A DNA stretch of 64,000 nt from Liquidambar formosana (lineage: Eukaryota; Streptophyta; Magnoliopsida; Saxifragales; Altingiaceae), in the NCBI GenBank assembly GCA_039720395.1, contig CM077832.1, positions 32,560,853 to 32,624,852 on the forward strand, in the 5' to 3' direction. The position numbers and the translations under genes were made by a program. The notes beneath the pieces are model-generated. The model ran no database searches. It saw only the letters and a program-made list of their open reading frames with translations, and was not told the origin of the DNA. Of this stretch, positions 60,496 to 64,000 are shown one piece after another. How positions within the stretch are numbered: the first letter of the stretch is position 1; every line of letters starts with the position of its first letter.

Positions 60496-61430
60496 TATAA
60501 TCTATTTTTCATTAATTAAAGGAAGAAAACAGCCAAGTGAAAAGTCAACCAATGAACCAAATGGACAACAGAGATTAAACTAACAAGTGAATGCATGGAC
60601 GGTGTCAGTGCCATTAAAATTTTTCATAGAGGATGTATGTCTCAAGAGCCTATTACTATAATAATGAGCATGAAGATGGAATTGCATTAACATTGACAAG
60701 AAATTGGGAATAAATATTACGTAATAATTATGAAAGAATTTTTTGCACATAATTTAATCTAACCAGAGATCAAATTTTATAAGATACTATAACTTTTTTA
60801 TTTTCAAAGAAGCCAGGTGAAGAAGTTCAAGTTCAAGCAAAAAGTTGAACCTATGTTTGTAGAACAACCTTAAAACTTTAATCAAGCTAGCAGGCACATT
60901 TAACATGGGTGCTCAAGCCCGAGAATCTATGAAGCTTGGTCCTAACAGATAGGTCCATCAGTCCATAAGAGCGGGCCAGAACATATTGGTATGTATGATT
61001 TTTGGCAGGGCCCATATGATACCCTTGTTCGCCCAGTGTCTGAAACACAACAGCCATGGCATGACAATGTCATACCACTTACCCATGCCAGAGGCAATTG
61101 TAGAAACCACATTCCATAGGTTTCAAATTTCTTTCAATATTAAATCAAATGTAATAAGTTTGTTGAACCACAAATTCAGTCTTAATTGCATCAGAGAATA
61201 ATTTCAAGGAGATATCTAAATTCTAGACAATGTTAAGTTTTTTACAGCAATTGCACATATTTGCCGTTCTAAGAAAAATGAATTGACAGATTAGGTTCAA
61301 GGAGAAGTCCCTATTTTAAAAGTACGATAGATTAGCCGGAAACTACCCAAATTCATATCATTAAAACAAGAGAAAAAAAAAAACAAGGATTCACATTTTT
61401 AAAAAACCCAGTTTAAAAAAAAAAAAAAAA
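60496..61430. other. Upstream intron region of the MULE right half
   Basis: No coding or named repeat was recognised. It lies between the FAR1-type start and the repeated terminal-repeat pieces, and would be intronic if transcription starts in the right terminal repeat (donor CAG|GTATGT near 62071). Confidence 0.4.
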
Positions 61431-61434
61431 AAAA

Positions 61435-61930
61435 AACCTTGAAATTTCTCAAAAAAAAAAAAAAAACCAGTTTATAAAATTCGATGGTTTTTATAAAATT
61501 CCAGTCCCTGAGCTCAACTTCATCAGCTTCATCAGGCCCCTGAGAAACCTGAGTTGTTATTCTACCTGTGTTTGGAGCTACACCCACCTCTACACCAAAT
61601 TAAAGATTCAGTACCCTCTACCCTCCTACACCTAATCACAACCCCCCACCTAACATAGCCACCACCAATTGCAAAAAATGGGCCACAACAAGGCTCACAA
61701 AACACAATCACTTGCAACATTATATATGAAAATCTGAGGTAGAAAAATTTTACATGCTTGTATTCTAAAGTTCCCCACATTATATATGAAAACCAGTTTA
61801 CACACACACAAAAAAAAAAAAATAATAATAATAATAATAAAATAAAATAAAATAAAGAACATACCTGGTTCCCGCCGAGGAAGGAGCAGCGGCAACAGGG
61901 GCAGACGGGGGAAGCACGGGTAGCACACAA
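61435..61930 (-). repeat. Two partial extra copies of the inner right terminal repeat
   Basis: 61790-61930 repeats the stretch at 61990-62120: AAACCAGTTTACACA, then GAACATACCTGG(G)TTCCCGCCGAGGAAGG and GGGGGAAGCACGGG. A shorter piece at 61435-61480 repeats CTTGAAATTTCT(C)AAAAA and ACCAGTTTA. They lie in the same orientation as the full repeat, so the right end grew by internal duplication. Confidence 0.75.
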
Positions 61931-61964
61931 ACTAACTACTCCGCTATATCTGCCAAAAAAAAAA

Positions 61965-62501
61965 AAAAAACTTGAAATTTCTAAAAAAAAAACCAGTTTA
62001 CACAGGTTACACACACACACACACACACACAAAATATAAAATAAAATAAAAATAATGTTACAGAACATACCTGGGTTCCCGCCGAGGAAGGAGCCAGGGG
62101 CAGAAGGGGGAAGCACGGGAGCAGCAGCGGCAGCGGCGGTGGATCTCGCAGCTCTGGGCCGGTGGTGGGGGAAATGGCGGTGAGCCGAAACCCAGATCTG
62201 GGTTCGACGAGGAAGGCGCGGCGGAGGGAGGGGAGAGAGGAGAGAGGAGAGAGGAGAGAGAGGGAATGAAATTGAAATGGGAATGGCGGATCTGGTTTTC
62301 CCCCGAAATTGAATCACAAAACGGCAGCGTTTCGTGCATTTTTTTTTTTTTTTTTTGCAGTTAAACGGCAAACGCCGTTAGGGGGGAAGCTATTCACCCA
62401 ATGGCAGATCCACCGTCCATTTCTTGCAGCGCCACGTGTCCGTCATCCAACGCCTACTGCACCATGCAGTTAAAGGCATCAACCGCGCCAAATCCAAGTC
62501 C
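61965..62501 (-). repeat. Right terminal inverted repeat
   Basis: It is the complement of 53585-54100. On the minus strand it runs GGACTTGGATTTGGCGCGG..., CACGTGGCGCT, a poly-T-interrupted leader, CT-rich DNA, and ends near a GAACCCAG|GTATGTTC splice-donor-like site and a (GT)n stretch. Confidence 0.85.
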
Positions 62502-63062
62502 TATATGTCTGTGGCTAATGGCTTAAAACCAGTTTTCCTAGTAACATTGGAATAAGTTTTGATCGTTCTCATGCCGAGAAAAAAAATAAAAAAAATAAAA
62601 AAAACGCACATAGTTTGGTTCATGTTATTTATGAGAAAATATCATTTTCAACGACTTTATAAAATAATTTTTTTTTCAAAATTTATCATTTGAATAAATT
62701 TTTTTGACCATTTATAGTCTTTGTTTAATTTTTACAAATTTTTTCATGAAACTTGATCCATAAAAATCAAATTAAATGGCATATTATGAAAAAACTTTCT
62801 TTTACAAAGTTTTTCAAAATGATATTTTCTAATAGACAATGCGTTCAGTTTTAGTGAAAATCTTTTATATTCTTTATAAAACCTTAAAAAATTTAAAATA
62901 CGTGGGGTGCTTAAAAATGGGCCAGGCTATTGCCACCACTCAAAATACTCTAAGCCCCCCACTAATTAAATCCCCTCATATTTTACTGAAAGCACCCCCT
63001 TATCTTCCTAAAATACCCTTAAGAAAAAATTCCCTAACATTTTTCCACCCCACCCCCAACCT

Positions 63063-63540
63063 GTTCGGATCTATTAGTAAGAACAAAGTATATATGTTCG
63101 GACTTATTAGTAAGAACATATTATATATGTTCGGACTTATTAGTAAGAACAAAGTATATACGTTCGACTTTATAGAAAAGAACAATATAAAAATGTTCGG
63201 ACCTTTAAAACCGAACTTTTATTATTTGTTCCGACTTATAAACACAAACACTTAAAATCCATTCACAATTACATATACGAACAATTCTCAATTGTTGTAT
63301 AGTTAAGTTATTCGGTGTTTTAAAATAGAACAACACAACTTTGTTCAGACTCCTACAAGTGAACAATATCCATTTGTTCGGAGTTACATAACCGAACAAT
63401 ATCCATTTGTTCGGAGTTGAAAAACGGAACAAAATAACTTTGTTCGGACTTAGAAGTCAGAACGCATTAAAAGAGTTCGGTGTTACAGAAATGAACATTG
63501 TAAACATGTTCGGAGTCGAAAAACCGAACAAGACGAAATT
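63063..63540 (+). repeat. 33-bp hairpin minisatellite, copy B (14 units)
   Basis: Units begin at 63063, 63096, 63129, 63162, 63195, 63228 and 63261, then, after a 16-bp insertion, at 63310, 63343, 63376, 63409, 63442, 63475 and 63508. The typical pattern is GTTCGGAnTTAnnnAnCCGAAC plus about 11 AT-rich bases. There are no spacers between units. The array reads open in long frames on both strands as 11-residue repeats (MFGLISKNKVY; LFGYVTPNKWI). Confidence 0.92.
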
Positions 63541-63579
63541 CAACATACGAAAAACTGAAGTTAAACTCAATAAAAAGTG

Positions 63580-63587
63580 TATAAATA
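63580..63587 (+). promoter_or_regulatory. TATAAATA conserved in both MULE copies
   Basis: The same motif in the same surroundings (GTATAAATACTTA.CTTTTGA) follows the 33-bp array in copy A (53142-53149) and here, suggesting either a relic promoter or simple common descent. Confidence 0.35.
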
Positions 63588-64000
63588 CTTAGCTTTTGAT
63601 TACTAATATCATCTCTATCAATGCTTTTCTTGTCCATTATTCAATATAACATGAGAAACACTAATTTTTCATGTAAATATAAATTTGGTGTCAAGGTTGT
63701 TAGGGTTTGTCAGAGCATAAAATCTATAGATGGTGGAATGTTTTTGGAGTTGGGGGTGGAGTGGGGTGGGGATAGGAAATTTTTAAAGTCTTTAAGTAGA
63801 CATGTCCTTATTGGTAAATTTACATTTAGATATAAAGAATTTCACAAATAATTTAAATATTAGGGGGCTTAGAGTATTTTGAGTGGTGGCAATAGCCTGG
63901 CCCCTTAAAAATTTTGTAGTGGCAATAACCTCCCTTTTTTATGTTTTCAATTTACGCTCATGATTTACCTCGTGATCATAAAGTTCATATAGAATATTGA

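Larger units (their letters stand above)
53585..62501. mobile_element. Long-TIR Mutator-like element carrying GRF-finger and FAR1-type genes (8.9 kb)
   Basis: The left terminal repeat starts GGACTTGGATTTGG at 53585. The right one, in reverse complement, starts identically at 62501, and they correspond over about 0.5 kb (53585-54100 and 61965-62501), including CACGTGGCGCT and GGCGTTTGCCGTTTAACTGC. Inside are two convergent genes: a GRF-type protein (55726-56073, +) and a FAR1/MULE transposase pseudogene (57190-60127, -). Each has an upstream splice donor lying in its own terminal repeat. No 9-bp target duplication is visible directly outside the chosen ends. The domain content and long TIRs support the Mutator superfamily. 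Confidence 0.85.
62919..63903 (+). mobile_element. Non-autonomous Mutator-like element, copy B (985 bp)
   Basis: The left end GGGCCAGGCTATTGCCACCA continues through CTCAAAATACTCTAAGCCCCC. The right end is its exact complement over about 40 bp. The perfect 9-bp duplication CTTAAAAAT flanks it (62910-62918, 63904-63912). The interior has fourteen 33-bp units (63063-63540), a TATAAATA at 63580-63587 and a right part similar to copy A. Intact ends suggest a recent insertion. Confidence 0.93.

Noticed and set aside
62839..63432. Open frames of 11-residue repeats in the minisatellite, on both strands
   Set aside because: A 33-bp period divisible by three keeps frames open automatically; there is no start context or homology, and copy A does not keep the same frame.
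63063..63540. Regular repeat array suggestive of a CRISPR
   Set aside because: Units are contiguous with no unique spacers, the DNA is plant nuclear, and the array lies inside a transposon with TIRs and a 9-bp duplication.

Overview
This is a stretch of flowering-plant nuclear DNA. Its genes are interrupted by many introns with plant-type splice sites, its coding families are plant or eukaryotic, and most of the rest is transposon debris. No closer identification is justified, although long repeat-filled introns suit a woody dicot or similar mid-sized genome. Three cellular genes can be assembled exon by exon: a small RIN4/NOI-domain protein (7017-9717, +), the GTPase DRG1 (13329-36751, -, 10 exons, 368 aa) and the dolichyl-phosphate GlcNAc-1-phosphate transferase GPT/ALG7, the tunicamycin target (39819-51485, -, 11 exons, about 427 aa). 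In all three, the predicted exons join in phase and the protein matches the family from end to end. The one exception is the first exon of GPT, which carries an apparent +1 frameshift.

Layout: 1-6900 is repeat-rich intergenic DNA with nested MITEs and microsatellites. 6900-9800 is the NOI gene, and a LINE 3' end follows at 10.0-11.1 kb. 13.3-36.8 kb is DRG1, whose exons total 1.1 kb while its introns hold an L1-type LINE carrying a solo LTR, a broken Ty3/gypsy integrase region pierced by hAT-like elements, and three more LINE pieces. 36.8-39.8 kb is intergenic, with a MITE. 39.8-51.5 kb is GPT, with a 1.2-kb hAT element, a tRNA-derived SINE and LINE pieces in its introns.

52.5-63.9 kb is the most interesting part: a cluster of Mutator-like elements (MULEs). 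An 8.9-kb element with about 0.5-kb terminal inverted repeats (53585-62501) carries two convergent genes, each apparently starting from its own terminal repeat: a GRF zinc-finger/coiled-coil protein (rightward) and a decayed FAR1/FHY3-type transposase (leftward). This is the MuDR two-gene plan with different gene content. It is bracketed by two same-orientation copies of an unrelated, roughly 1-kb non-autonomous element. Each copy has inverted ends and its own perfect 9-bp target duplication, and each is built around an exact-period 33-bp array whose units resemble GTTCGG...CCGAAC hairpins.

The three cellular genes do not form a pathway: one is defence signalling at the membrane, one is ribosome-associated, and one makes the first lipid-linked sugar of N-glycosylation in the ER.
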